From: Ciceribacter sp. T2.26MG-112.2
GTDB taxonomy: Bacteria; Pseudomonadota; Alphaproteobacteria; Rhizobiales; Rhizobiaceae
Direction: 5' to 3'
DNA length: 64,000 nucleotides
Assembly: GCF_900492205.1 (NCBI RefSeq)
Contig: NZ_UEYQ01000002.1
Coordinates: 248,001 to 312,000 of the forward strand
The position numbers and the translations under genes were made by a program. Of this stretch, positions 1-7,546 are shown one piece after another. How positions within the stretch are numbered: the stretch's first letter is position 1; each line of letters opens with the position of its first letter. The notes beneath the pieces are model-generated. The model worked only from the letters and a program-made list of their open reading frames with translations. It was not told where the DNA came from and did no database searches.

Positions 1-97
1 CTGGGCTCAAGGAGGCCTGCGGATGCTCCACGCGGACGGGGCACCAGAGCCCCGGTGAGGCTCACAGCAGTTTGCCGAACAGCGGCGGAGTGAAAAA

Positions 98-1096
98 TTG
101 GTACATCGATTGACATGGTTCGAACCTGAGCGCGGCGACGACAAGTTGCGCGAGTTCCTAATCACCGCGCTGATCGACATGAGTGCCAGCCTGTGCCTTC
201 AGGACAGCGAGGGCCGGTACATCTGCATCACTACGCTGCCTGCGCGTTGGTCGCTGAAGTCGGGGGTAACGCCCAGCGACGAGGCGATCTTCGGCGCGGA
301 TATCGGCGCCCGCCTGAAGGAAATGAAAGCCGGGCTGGCAAAGCCCGGCGATCACGCCGAACTCGAGATCGAGGCAGGGGACGACACCTTCTTCGAATTC
401 CGTTGTCGCATGATTGCGATGGCCGATCAGGAGGTCAGCCTGATGACCATTGTCATCGACCGCACCGAGGACCGGCGGCGGGAGCGGTTGCTGAGGGCCC
501 TGCTGCGCGAGGTCAGCCATCGCTCGAAGAACCTGCTTGCGATCATCCAGAGCATCGCATCGCAGACGGCGCGCTATTCCGGGACGCTCGAGACCTTCCT
601 CACGAAGTTCCGCGGCCGGCTGCATGCCTTGTCGCAATCCCAGGACCTGATCACCGATTCGAGCTGGCGCGGGGCCTATTTCCGCGACCTGCTCAAGCAG
701 CAGGTCGATCGCTACGTCCAGGAGAACGCCGACCTGGTGAAGGTTTCGGGAGAGGACGTTCTCTTGACCCCGAACGCCTCGCTGCATATCGGGCTGGCAC
801 TGCATGAACTGGTGGTCAACGCGGTCAGCCATGGCGATTTCCTGTCGCGCCGCCGACGGATCGAGGTCAGTTGCGAGCGGATCGAGACCGATGCAGGGCC
901 GCAGATCCGCGTTTTGTGGGTCGAACCCGTGGGCAGCCTCGACAGCGAGGCGCTGAAGGCGGCAAGGACGGCCCGATTCGGCAGCACCGTCCTGGAAAGG
1001 GTCGTTCCATCCTCGGTCAACGGGCAGGCCAGGCACAGTCTGGAAAAGGACCAGGTCCGTTACGAACTCACTTTCCCGCAGGAAACCTACGAATAG
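98..1096 (+). CDS. HWE-family sensor histidine kinase with N-terminal PAS-like region
   Basis: Cytoplasmic sensor kinase of 332 residues with no membrane segment. Residues 20-125 look like a PAS-type sensor. The phosphoacceptor helix contains EVSHRSKNLLAI with His141 and the H-R-x-K-N signature of the HWE/HisKA_2 group. An N-box-like HELVVNA follows at 236-242, and the diagnostic W-x-E triad is present as W274-V-E276. The start is a TTG with GGAG at 87-90, seven bases upstream; the first in-frame ATG is at 179 and would remove the beginning of the sensor. HWE kinases often feed PhyR in the alphaproteobacterial general stress response, and nepR-ecfG lie 2.3 kb downstream, so a role in that pathway is a reasonable inference. 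The 97 bases before it contain no assignable gene. Confidence 0.85.
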   Translation: MVHRLTWFEPERGDDKLREFLITALIDMSASLCLQDSEGRYICITTLPARWSLKSGVTPSDEAIFGADIGARLKEMKAGLAKPGDHAELEIEAGDDTFFEFRCRMIAMADQEVSLMTIVIDRTEDRRRERLLRALLREVSHRSKNLLAIIQSIASQTARYSGTLETFLTKFRGRLHALSQSQDLITDSSWRGAYFRDLLKQQVDRYVQENADLVKVSGEDVLLTPNASLHIGLALHELVVNAVSHGDFLSRRRRIEVSCERIETDAGPQIRVLWVEPVGSLDSEALKAARTARFGSTVLERVVPSSVNGQARHSLEKDQVRYELTFPQETYE

Positions 1097-1220
1097 GCGA
1101 CCCGGCGTCGGAACGATTTTCGATGCGAGTGATTGTAAGCCCGCCGGGTGATCCCACGCTTCGTTTTGTGCGAGCCGCCCAAAATCCGGACCCTTCGTCT
1201 CACCGTCACGGGGAACTCGC

Positions 1221-2279
1221 ATGCGTCTGTTCCACTGCTCCAACTGTGCCAATGTCGTCCACTTTGACAATGACGGGTGCGTCAGCTGCGGCCTGCGGCT
1301 CGGATATCGTCCCGGCCGGTTCGACATGATCGCCCTTCAACAGGATGGCGATGCCTTCTTCGAGCCGTCCGATCGCCAGACCCCGCTCAAGCCCTGCGCC
1401 AATACCGGTATCGGCGCCTGCAACTGGCTGGTGGAGGACGAGCATCCATCGGGCTTCTGTATGGCCTGCCGGCACAATCTGACTATCCCCGATCTGTCGA
1501 CCCCGGAGAACAGCGAGAACTGGCAGAGGATCGAACTGGCAAAGCGCCATCTGTTCTATTCGCTGATGCGCTTCGGACTGCCGCTGGTCACCCGCATCGA
1601 AGATCCGGAAAACGGCCTGGGCTTCGAGTTTCTCGCCGACGACAGCAGCGCCGGCTCGACGGTCATGACCGGTCACGCCAATGGCCTTATCACCCTCAAC
1701 GTCGCCGAAGCCTCCGATGCGGAGCGCGAGGCGCGCCGCGTTTCGCTTGGAGAATCGTTCCGCACGCTGGTGGGCCACTTCCGGCACGAGGTCGGCCACT
1801 ACTACTGGGACCGGCTGGTGCGCGACCGGGGCAACCAGGAGACGTTCCGCGCCGTGTTCGGCGACGAAAGCCAGGACTATGGCGTGGCCCTCCAGCATCA
1901 TTATGCCGAGGGACCGGCACCGGGCTGGGAACAGTCCTTTGTCAGCGCCTATGCGGCGAGCCACCCCTGGGAGGACTTTGCCGAAACCTGGGCGCATTAC
2001 TTCCACATCGTCGATGCGCTGGATACGGCGGATGCCTTCGGCCTGCGGACCCGTCCGGAGACCGATGCGCCGGAGCTGGCGCTGACGACGACGTTCGACA
2101 GCTATCGGGCCGTCGATGCCCGCGTCCTGGTCGATGCCTGGGTCCCGCTCACCATCGCCATCAACAGCATCAACCGCAGCATGGGCCAGCGCGACCTTTA
2201 CCCGTTCGTCCTGTCCGCGCCGGTGATGGGCAAGCTGCAATACATCCACGAACTGATCCACGCCGCACCCGCGGCCTGA
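1221..2279 (+). CDS. Zinc-ribbon putative zinc metallopeptidase
   Basis: A 352-residue protein opening with a zinc-ribbon array: C6-x2-C9 with C20-x2-C23, then C59, C67, C80 and C83. The central part holds HEVGH at residues 189-193, a gluzincin-type HExxH zinc site, followed by a glutamate-containing segment (PWEDFAETWAHYFH) that could supply the third ligand. This arrangement matches the family of proteobacterial proteins annotated as putative zinc-binding metallopeptidases. There is no signal peptide, so it is probably cytoplasmic. Substrate is unknown. It lies 124 bases after the kinase on the same strand and just before a gene pair driven by an EcfG-type promoter, so a stress-related protein-quality role is plausible but unproven. 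Confidence 0.85.
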   Translation: MRLFHCSNCANVVHFDNDGCVSCGLRLGYRPGRFDMIALQQDGDAFFEPSDRQTPLKPCANTGIGACNWLVEDEHPSGFCMACRHNLTIPDLSTPENSENWQRIELAKRHLFYSLMRFGLPLVTRIEDPENGLGFEFLADDSSAGSTVMTGHANGLITLNVAEASDAEREARRVSLGESFRTLVGHFRHEVGHYYWDRLVRDRGNQETFRAVFGDESQDYGVALQHHYAEGPAPGWEQSFVSAYAASHPWEDFAETWAHYFHIVDALDTADAFGLRTRPETDAPELALTTTFDSYRAVDARVLVDAWVPLTIAINSINRSMGQRDLYPFVLSAPVMGKLQYIHELIHAAPAA

Positions 2280-2308
2280 CGGCCGGAGCCGGGCGCAGGG
2301 CTGCCGGC

Positions 2309-2333
2309 GGAACCATTAACCCCTGCCGACGTT
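2309..2333 (+). promoter_or_regulatory. EcfG-type promoter for the 2359/2707 gene pair
   Basis: GGAAC at 2309-2313 and CGTT at 2330-2333 are separated by exactly 16 bases. This is the consensus read by the alphaproteobacterial general-stress sigma factor EcfG. It sits 26 bases upstream of the ATG at 2359. The sigma factor itself is encoded 1.3 kb downstream. Confidence 0.75.
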
Positions 2334-2358
2334 AACCTTTCAACCAAGGAGAACGTCG

Positions 2359-2706
2359 ATGAATACGCTTGCTGCCCTCATGGTCCTGGTGGCGTGCCAT
2401 CCCGAGCAGACAACCTGCCTCGAAGAGCCGGTCGCAGTCATTTCCTATGACACGAGCGCCGATTGTCGCGCGGCACTTCCGCGCGAAATGGACAAGGCGC
2501 GCCAATTGGCCGGCCTGATCTACGGCGATTGCGTTCCGGTCAACGCCGAACTGCTGGCGGGCCGGCAGATCCGTCAGACGATCGATCCGGTCAAGCTGTC
2601 TGCACTTGACGATCAAGCGAGCGAAACCGTGCAGGTCAAGGCGTTTTCCGCCAATGCGGCGCGCCCGGGCCGGACGGCGTTCGATCTGTATGAAGGGAAC
2701 AAGTAA
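2359..2706 (+). CDS. Small Cys-containing probable exported protein, unknown function
   Basis: A 115-residue protein not recognised as a known family. It begins with a short hydrophobic stretch (MNTLAALMVLVAC) that could be a minimal signal sequence or, less likely, a lipobox ending at Cys13; there is no basic n-region, so export is uncertain. Further cysteines occur at 20, 35 and 58. AAGGAG at 2346-2351 is a good ribosome site for the ATG. The stop codon is followed immediately by the ATG of the next gene, so the two are co-transcribed. An exact EcfG promoter lies upstream, making this a predicted general-stress gene. Confidence 0.7.
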   Translation: MNTLAALMVLVACHPEQTTCLEEPVAVISYDTSADCRAALPREMDKARQLAGLIYGDCVPVNAELLAGRQIRQTIDPVKLSALDDQASETVQVKAFSANAARPGRTAFDLYEGNK

Positions 2707-2892
2707 ATGCCGGAGAGCCTGAGCGACAGGGATCGGCGGATCGACCGCCAGACGCGGGATATGGCCCAGCAAGCCAAACTCGACAGCGATCTGGAAAGCA
2801 TGGTTCCGCCGCGCTGGCGCGCCTCGACGGTCATTGTGGTTCTGTTGATCGTTGCGACTCTGGTCGCTATGCTTGTGTCGATCTTCTTCTGA
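2707..2892 (+). CDS. Small single-pass membrane protein, unknown function
   Basis: A 61-residue protein with a strongly charged N-terminal half (MPESLSDRDRRIDRQTRD) and one C-terminal transmembrane helix at about residues 40-61 (STVIVVLLIVATLVAMLV). It is therefore probably a tail-anchored inner-membrane protein with a cytoplasmic head. Its ATG directly follows the TAA of the preceding gene, so translation is probably coupled. A rho-independent terminator follows at 2931-2953. It shares the EcfG-type promoter of the upstream gene. No family was recognised. Confidence 0.7.
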   Translation: MPESLSDRDRRIDRQTRDMAQQAKLDSDLESMVPPRWRASTVIVVLLIVATLVAMLVSIFF

Positions 2893-2930
2893 CAACTGCT
2901 CCCCGCCCTCCGAAACCATTGAAAATGATC

Positions 2931-2953
2931 TCCGCCGCCCCGGCGGATTTTTT
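2931..2953 (+). terminator. Rho-independent terminator of the small-gene pair
   Basis: TCCGCC and GGCGGA form a six-pair GC stem with a five-base loop, followed by six T residues. It lies 39 bases after the stop codon at 2892. Confidence 0.8.
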
Positions 2954-3001
2954 GTATGCGTGGCAGGTCACGAGCTTGGGGTGGCAAGGGAATGGACAAA
3001 T

Positions 3002-3030
3002 GGAAAGAGCCGGGCGTGCCGGCTCTTTCC
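3002..3030 (-). terminator. Hairpin downstream of the DUF1328 gene
   Basis: A perfect 12-base inverted repeat (GGAAAGAGCCGG and CCGGCTCTTTCC) with a five-base loop lies 31 bases past the stop of the minus-strand DUF1328 gene. The T-tract after it is weak, so termination efficiency is uncertain. Confidence 0.55.
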
Positions 3031-3060
3031 ATGCGTGGAGGGGGTGTTCGTCACGCCTGC

Positions 3061-3228
3061 TCAGGCGCGACGGCGGAAGAGCTGCGAGACGAGCGAGATC
3101 AGGAACAGGACGATGAAGACGAGGAAGAGGATCTTGGCGATACCGGCAGATGCGCCGGCAATGCCGCCGAAGCCGAGGACACCGGCGATGAGCGCGACGA
3201 CGAGGAAGACGAGAGCATAGTAAAGCAT
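3061..3228 (-). CDS. DUF1328 small hydrophobic membrane protein (first copy)
   Basis: A 55-residue reading frame beginning [20 protein letters not shown] and ending QLFRRRA. The centre contains [12 protein letters not shown], the Gly/Ala-rich turn typical of the DUF1328/YtjA family, between two hydrophobic helices (about 4-22 and 30-50). It is probably an inner-membrane protein with a basic C-terminus. The function of the family is not established; homologues are often stress-induced. AGGAGA lies six bases before the ATG. An exact EcfG-type promoter lies 29 bases upstream, so it is predicted to belong to the general-stress regulon. A second, 54-residue member of the same family is encoded at 5546-5710. 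Confidence 0.9.
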   Translation of the reverse strand: MLYYALVFLVVALIAGVLGFGGIAGASAGIAKILFLVFIVLFLISLVSQLFRRRA

Positions 3229-3256
3229 GGCGATTCTCCTTTTTCGATGGCAGAAG

Positions 3257-3281
3257 AACGGCGCAGCGCTTAAATTGTTCC
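3257..3281 (-). promoter_or_regulatory. EcfG-type promoter for the first DUF1328 gene
   Basis: Read on the minus strand, GGAAC at 3281-3277 and CGTT at 3260-3257 are separated by exactly 16 bases. The ATG of the DUF1328 gene at 3228 follows 28 bases after the -10 element. Confidence 0.75.
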
Positions 3282-3367
3282 CCGACGATAGATCGTCTTG
3301 TTTCGGCCGGTATTCAGAAGCAGGTCCGCCGGGAAAAAGGGGCTCGTCAAATTGCGGTAAACATCAC

Positions 3368-3392
3368 GGAACCTTCTGGCTTTCCAATCGTT
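3368..3392 (+). promoter_or_regulatory. EcfG-type autoregulatory promoter of nepR-ecfG
   Basis: GGAAC at 3368-3372 and CGTT at 3389-3392 with a 16-base spacer, 37 bases before the nepR start. Autoregulation of nepR-ecfG by EcfG is well known in Alphaproteobacteria. This promoter and the one at 3257-3281 face away from each other, 86 bases apart. Confidence 0.85.
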
Positions 3393-3429
3393 TTGTCGCC
3401 ACGATAGTCATAACCCCCGTTGGATAAGC

Positions 3430-3633
3430 ATGACCAATTCCCAAAATGACAGACCAGCCGAAGAAAGACAGGAAATGGCTGGCGTGACCCCCGGCATCGC
3501 CGAGCAATTGCGCCAGTTCTACCGCGCCGTGCAGGACGAAGCGATTCCCGACCGCTTTCTCAGCCTGCTGGAAAAGCTCGATCAGGCGGAGAAGAACGCC
3601 GATCAGACCACCCGCGTCAAGGATTCCGCCTAA
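3430..3633 (+). CDS. nepR: Anti-sigma factor NepR
   Basis: A 67-residue protein with the NepR core IAEQLRQFYRAVQDEAIPDRF followed by LSLLEKLDQAE, the two short helices that clamp the sigma factor. In the established partner-switch model NepR holds EcfG inactive until phosphorylated PhyR titrates NepR away. Its TAA stop overlaps the ATG of ecfG by one base (TAATG), consistent with translational coupling and a fixed ratio of the two proteins. An exact EcfG-type promoter precedes it. No phyR gene, the third component, is found in this window. Confidence 0.92.
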   Translation: MTNSQNDRPAEERQEMAGVTPGIAEQLRQFYRAVQDEAIPDRFLSLLEKLDQAEKNADQTTRVKDSA

Positions 3634-4199
3634 TGACCGTTGATGCCAACTCCGTCGATCGCTCGTTCAAGCGAGATCTGCTGGCAGCCCTGCCGAACCT
3701 GCGAGCCTTTGCCGTTTCGTTGACCGGGCGCCACCACGCCGCCGACGATCTGGTGCAGGACACCATCATGAAGGCGTGGGCCAAGCAGGATCATTTCGAA
3801 CCCGGCACCAACATGAAGGCCTGGCTGTTCACCATTCTGCGCAATGAGTTCTACTCGCAGATGCGCAAGCGGGGTCGTGAGGTTTCCGATACCGACGGCA
3901 TCTTCACCTCGCAGCTTTCGACCCATCCGCAGCAGTATGGCTCCCTCGACCTCCAGGATTTCAAGCGCGCCCTGGACCAGTTGCCGAACGATCAGCGCGA
4001 AGCCATCATCCTGGTCGGCGCCTCGGGTTTCGCCTATGAAGAGGCGGCCGAGATCTGCGGCTGCGCCGTGGGCACGATCAAGAGCCGCATCAACCGGGCA
4101 CGCAACAAGCTGCAGGAAATCCTCGGCGTGAGCGGCGAAGGCGATTACGGGCCCGATGCCCACAGTTCGGCGGTGACCAAGCGGGCCTTTGCCGTCTGA
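3633..4199 (+). CDS. ecfG: ECF sigma factor EcfG (general stress response)
   Basis: A 188-residue ECF sigma factor. Region 2 covers about residues 12-80 (ADDLVQDTIMKAWAK; NMKAWLFTILRNEFYS) and region 4 about 108-162 (LDQLPNDQREAIILV; CAVGTIKSRINRARNKL). It directs transcription of the general stress regulon in response to starvation, desiccation, heat or oxidative signals. It is co-transcribed with nepR. Three perfect matches to its expected promoter lie within 1.1 kb upstream, controlling its own operon and two nearby small-gene units. It is convergent with the receiver gene, whose stop codon begins three bases after the ecfG stop. Confidence 0.93.
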   Translation: MTVDANSVDRSFKRDLLAALPNLRAFAVSLTGRHHAADDLVQDTIMKAWAKQDHFEPGTNMKAWLFTILRNEFYSQMRKRGREVSDTDGIFTSQLSTHPQQYGSLDLQDFKRALDQLPNDQREAIILVGASGFAYEEAAEICGCAVGTIKSRINRARNKLQEILGVSGEGDYGPDAHSSAVTKRAFAV

Positions 4200-4202
4200 C
4201 GC

Positions 4203-4571
4203 TCAGGTGGACATGCGCGCCGTCGCCGCAAGCACTGCGCGCATCAGTTCCTCGGCCTGGATCGGCTTTGTAACCGACGGAAAAGCCTCACTGCCGGGCG
4301 CCTCCACCAAGGCATCGTCATAGGACGACAGGAAGATCAGCGCGGCCCCGGACTGGGTCACCTGACGGGCACGGTCGCGATTAAGGGCCTCTGTCGGGGC
4401 CTTGTCCAAAAGGACGAGGTCGAACTTGCCTTCGCGGAGCTGATCTTTCAGACGGACCAGCGGAACGATCGCAACGGTACAGTCCAGGGCGTCGACAAGG
4501 ATCTGCTCGACTTCCATCGCGATCAGGTATTGGTTCTCCGCGATGAGAACACGCAGCGATGGGTTGGACAT
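4203..4571 (-). CDS. Stand-alone response regulator receiver protein
   Basis: A 122-residue receiver domain without an output domain. The phosphoacceptor is Asp56 in DLVLLDK and the conserved lysine is Lys102 in VTKPI. The acidic pocket is reduced to E12-N13 rather than two acidic residues. The chosen ATG at 4571 has AAGGAA upstream; an earlier in-frame ATG at 4607 lacks one. Single-domain receivers are known to act as phosphate sinks or relays in general-stress signalling of other Alphaproteobacteria, so a link to the neighbouring HWE kinase and EcfG is plausible, but this is inferred only from position. Confidence 0.85.
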   Translation of the reverse strand: MSNPSLRVLIAENQYLIAMEVEQILVDALDCTVAIVPLVRLKDQLREGKFDLVLLDKAPTEALNRDRARQVTQSGAALIFLSSYDDALVEAPGSEAFPSVTKPIQAEELMRAVLAATARMST

Positions 4572-4692
4572 GGCGGTTCCTTTTTTGCCAAAGTGCCTTA
4601 TCGGCATTCAAGCGCAGGACGTCATTTAAATAAGACATGTGGCATAGTGGCGGCAACGCCATCGTGACGGCGTCGAGACAAGAGGACAGTGC

Positions 4693-5448
4693 ATGGCAAG
4701 CGACTTTCGCAAGAACCCGGTGCGTGTCAGCTGTTTCGAATGTCCCTTGCGCCAGAAGAAGCACTTTCGCCCGTTCAGTGCAGACGAGCTTAACTTCGTG
4801 TCGCATTTCAAGCGCGGTGAACTGAACGCCGATGCCGGGTCGACCGTGATCGTCGAAGGCTCTCACAGCGCCCATCTTTACACACTACTGGAAGGTTGGG
4901 CATTTCGCTACAAGATCCTCGAGGACGGACGGCGCCAGATCCTCAACTACGTCGTTCCGGGCGACATGGTCGGGTTGCAGGGAGCGGTCATGGCCGAGAT
5001 GCAGCATTCCGTCGAGGCCCTGACGCCGGTGACCCTGTGCGTCTTCGAGCGCAAACGCTTGTTCCAATTGTTCGAGAAGCATTCCGGCCTCGCCTTCGAC
5101 CTGACTTGGCTGGCAGCGCGCGAGGAGAGCATTCTCGACGAGCACCTGCTCAGTGTCGGTCGGCGCACGGCGACAGAGCGGGCCGCCTATCTGCTGGCTT
5201 TCCTGTTCGAGCGAGGTCGCAATGCCGGCCTGCTCGACGAGGAGCGTCGCCATGTGCCGGTGACACAGATGCACGTCGCCGATACGCTCGGCCTGTCGAT
5301 CGTCCACACCAACAAGACGTTGCGAAAGCTGAGCGAGCGCGGTCTCATCCAGTGGCTCGACCGCGGCTGCGAGGTGCTCGATCCGGAAGGCCTGCAAAAC
5401 GTGGCGAACTGGAATCCCGGCGATCCGAAGGTCCGTCCGCTGATCTGA
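4693..5448 (+). CDS. Crp/Fnr-family transcriptional regulator
   Basis: A 251-residue regulator with an N-terminal CFEC motif (Cys14, Cys17), a cyclic-nucleotide-binding-like beta barrel at about 35-125, a dimerisation helix, and a C-terminal winged helix with recognition segment VADTLGLSIVHTNKTLRKL. The Cys pair resembles FNR-type proteins, but only two N-terminal cysteines are visible, so an oxygen-sensing iron-sulphur cluster cannot be claimed. It is divergent from the receiver gene with 121 bases between them, and ends at a bidirectional terminator. Target genes are unknown; the neighbouring pntAB and stress genes are candidates only by proximity. Confidence 0.88.
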   Translation: MASDFRKNPVRVSCFECPLRQKKHFRPFSADELNFVSHFKRGELNADAGSTVIVEGSHSAHLYTLLEGWAFRYKILEDGRRQILNYVVPGDMVGLQGAVMAEMQHSVEALTPVTLCVFERKRLFQLFEKHSGLAFDLTWLAAREESILDEHLLSVGRRTATERAAYLLAFLFERGRNAGLLDEERRHVPVTQMHVADTLGLSIVHTNKTLRKLSERGLIQWLDRGCEVLDPEGLQNVANWNPGDPKVRPLI

Positions 5449-5490
5449 CGATCGATGCCCGGCCACAAGCCAGGTGCGGTGCCGAATGCG

Positions 5491-5524
5491 AAAAAACCGC
5501 CAGTCGCGAGACCGGCGGTTTTTT
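5491..5524. terminator. Bidirectional terminator between crp-like gene and second DUF1328 gene
   Basis: AAAAAACCGCC and GGCGGTTTTTT form an 11-base perfect inverted repeat with a 12-base loop, giving a GC stem with T-tracts in both directions. It lies between convergent genes. Confidence 0.9.
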
Positions 5525-5545
5525 CGTTCAATAGCTTCGCTCACA

Positions 5546-5710
5546 TCATGCGACGACGATAATGCCGGCAAACAGGGCGATGATGAAGATCACCAACACG
5601 ACGAAAATGAGAATTTTGGCGATTCCCGCAGAAGCGCCGGCAACACCGCGAAAGCCGAGAAGGCTGGCGACGGCGGCGATCGCCAGGAAGATCAGGATCC
5701 ATTGCAGCAT
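5546..5710 (-). CDS. DUF1328 small hydrophobic membrane protein (second copy)
   Basis: A 54-residue protein beginning MLQWILIFLAIAAVASLLGF and containing [16 protein letters not shown], the same central turn as the copy at 3061-3228. Two hydrophobic helices are predicted and the C-terminus (GIIVVA) lacks the basic tail of the first copy. GGAGAGC lies just upstream of the ATG. A near-consensus EcfG promoter is placed 33 bases upstream of the start. Two diverged paralogues in one stress-gene neighbourhood suggest non-redundant roles; the function of the family is unknown. Confidence 0.88.
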   Translation of the reverse strand: MLQWILIFLAIAAVASLLGFRGVAGASAGIAKILIFVVLVIFIIALFAGIIVVA

Positions 5711-5743
5711 GATGCTCTCCGTTCATTTTTTGACCGTCGGATA

Positions 5744-5768
5744 AACCTGCCGGAGACGATATTGTTCC
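5744..5768 (-). promoter_or_regulatory. Near-consensus EcfG-type promoter for the second DUF1328 gene
   Basis: Read on the minus strand, GGAAC at 5768-5764 is followed after 16 bases by GGTT at 5747-5744. The spacing is ideal and only the first base of the -10 differs from CGTT. Confidence 0.55.
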
Positions 5769-5858
5769 ATGCGGGAGGTGCAGTGAGCGTGCGGCGATTG
5801 TCGCACCGGCCGGCATTTGCGAATTATCCGTTGACGGAGCGGCATCATCCGCGCGAAA

Positions 5859-5872
5859 CCCTCACATGAGGG
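5859..5872. other. Inverted repeat in the pntA leader
   Basis: CCCTCA and TGAGGG with a two-base spacer, 80 bases upstream of the pntA ATG. It may be an operator or a leader hairpin; nothing more can be said from sequence. Confidence 0.3.
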
Positions 5873-5952
5873 GGAAACTGGGCTGGACAGCGACGTCGCA
5901 TTCTGCTCGTTTTCATGCCGAAATTGTTCGACTTTAGCCTGATGCGAGGGAG

Positions 5953-7530
5953 ATGGGTTTGAAGATCGGTTCGCCACGGGAGCTGTTTGCGGGAGAGGCA
6001 CGCGTTGCCATGACCCCCGACAGCGCAATCCAGCTGAAGAAGCTGGGCTATGACTGCATGATCGAAAGTGGGGCGGGTAAGGCCGCCGGCTTTTCCGACG
6101 ACGCCTATCGCGCCGTCGGCGTCGAGGTTGTCGAGGGCGCCGAAGCGCTCTATGCCGGCGCCGACGTGATCGCCAAGGTGCGTCCGCCGGAGACGGTGGA
6201 AGTGGAACGCCTGTCGTCCGGCAAGACGCTGGTTTCCTTCTTCTACCCGGCCCAGAACAAGGAACTTCTGGAACGCGCCAGGGACAAGGGCGCCAATGTC
6301 ATCGCCATGGACATGGTGCCGCGTATTTCCCGCGCCCAGAAGATGGACGCGCTGTCGTCCATGGCCAATATCGCCGGCTATCGCGCAGTGATCGAGGCCG
6401 GCAATAATTTCGGCCGCTTCTTCACCGGCCAGGTGACGGCCGCCGGCAAGGTTCCGCCGGCCAAGGTGCTGGTCATCGGTGCCGGCGTCGCCGGTCTTGC
6501 CGCGATCGGCACGGCGACCTCGCTCGGCGCCATCACCTATGCCTTCGACGTGCGTCCGGAAGTGGCCGAGCAGATCGAATCGATGGGCGCCCAGTTCGTC
6601 TATCTCGAATTCGAGGCGACGCAGGATGGCGCCGCGACCGGCGGCTATGCCGCACCGTCCTCGCCGGAATTCCGCGAGAAGCAACTGGCCAAGTTCCGCG
6701 AACTGGCGCCCGAGATCGACATCGTCATCACCACGGCGCTGATCCCCGGCCGCGACGCGCCGAAGCTGTGGCTCGCCGACATGGTGGCTTCGATGAAGCC
6801 CGGCTCGGTGGTCGTCGACCTTGCCGCCGAACGCGGCGGCAATTGCGACCTGACGGTGCCCGACCAGAAGATCGTCTCGGAAAACGGCGTTACCATCATC
6901 GGCTATACCGATTTCCCGAGCCGCATGGCGGCCCAGGCCTCGACGCTCTATTCGACCAATATCCGCCACATGATGACGGACCTGACGCCGGCCAAGGACG
7001 GCGTAATCGTCCACAACATGGAAGACGACGTCATCCGCGGCGCGACGGTCACCAAGGACGGCGAGATCACCTATCCGCCGCCGCCGCCGAAGATCCAGGC
7101 GATCGCGGCTGCCAAGCCGAAGGAAAAGGTCAAGGAACTGACGCCGGAGGAGAAGCGGGCAAAGGAAGTCGCGGCCTTCAAGGCGCAGACCCGCAGCCAG
7201 GTCGGCCTTCTGGTGATCGGCGGCTTGCTGATGGCCTTGGTCGGGGCCTATGCGCCGGCCGAGTTCATGAGCCATTTCATCGTTTTCGTGCTTGCCTGCT
7301 TCATCGGCTTCTCGGTGATCTGGAATGTCAGCCACTCGCTGCACACGCCGCTGATGGCGGTGACCAACGCGATCTCCGGCATCGTCATCCTTGGCGCATT
7401 GCTGCAGATCGGTTCCGGCAACTGGCTGGTCGTCATCCTCGCTTCGCTCTCGGTGCTGATCGCCACGATCAACATCGTCGGCGGCTTCCTCGTCACCCGG
7501 CGCATGCTCGCCATGTTCCAGAAGTCCTGA
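5953..7530 (+). CDS. pntA: NAD(P) transhydrogenase subunit alpha (PntA)
   Basis: Proton-translocating transhydrogenase alpha chain, 525 residues, moving hydride from NADH to NADP+ using the proton gradient at the inner membrane. Residues 1-380 are the NAD(H)-binding domain, starting [10 protein letters not shown] and including the Rossmann segment [18 protein letters not shown] and the RPE motif of the mobile-loop region. A proline-rich linker (PPPPPKIQ) precedes four hydrophobic segments from about 417 to 520. Many rhizobia split this subunit into PntAA and PntAB; here it is a single fused chain as in E. coli. GAGGGAG precedes the ATG. pntB starts 16 bases after its stop. Confidence 0.95.
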   Translation: MGLKIGSPRELFAGEARVAMTPDSAIQLKKLGYDCMIESGAGKAAGFSDDAYRAVGVEVVEGAEALYAGADVIAKVRPPETVEVERLSSGKTLVSFFYPAQNKELLERARDKGANVIAMDMVPRISRAQKMDALSSMANIAGYRAVIEAGNNFGRFFTGQVTAAGKVPPAKVLVIGAGVAGLAAIGTATSLGAITYAFDVRPEVAEQIESMGAQFVYLEFEATQDGAATGGYAAPSSPEFREKQLAKFRELAPEIDIVITTALIPGRDAPKLWLADMVASMKPGSVVVDLAAERGGNCDLTVPDQKIVSENGVTIIGYTDFPSRMAAQASTLYSTNIRHMMTDLTPAKDGVIVHNMEDDVIRGATVTKDGEITYPPPPPKIQAIAAAKPKEKVKELTPEEKRAKEVAAFKAQTRSQVGLLVIGGLLMALVGAYAPAEFMSHFIVFVLACFIGFSVIWNVSHSLHTPLMAVTNAISGIVILGALLQIGSGNWLVVILASLSVLIATINIVGGFLVTRRMLAMFQKS

Positions 7531-7546
7531 GGGGAGAGGATCAATC

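Noticed and set aside
1-97. Possible end of a gene at the left window edge
   Set aside because: All three plus frames run open for part of this stretch, none has recognisable sequence, and it is too short to decide.
158-1327. 389-codon minus-strand frame opposite the HWE kinase
   Set aside because: The plus-strand kinase has intact H, N and W-x-E motifs; the opposite frame has none.
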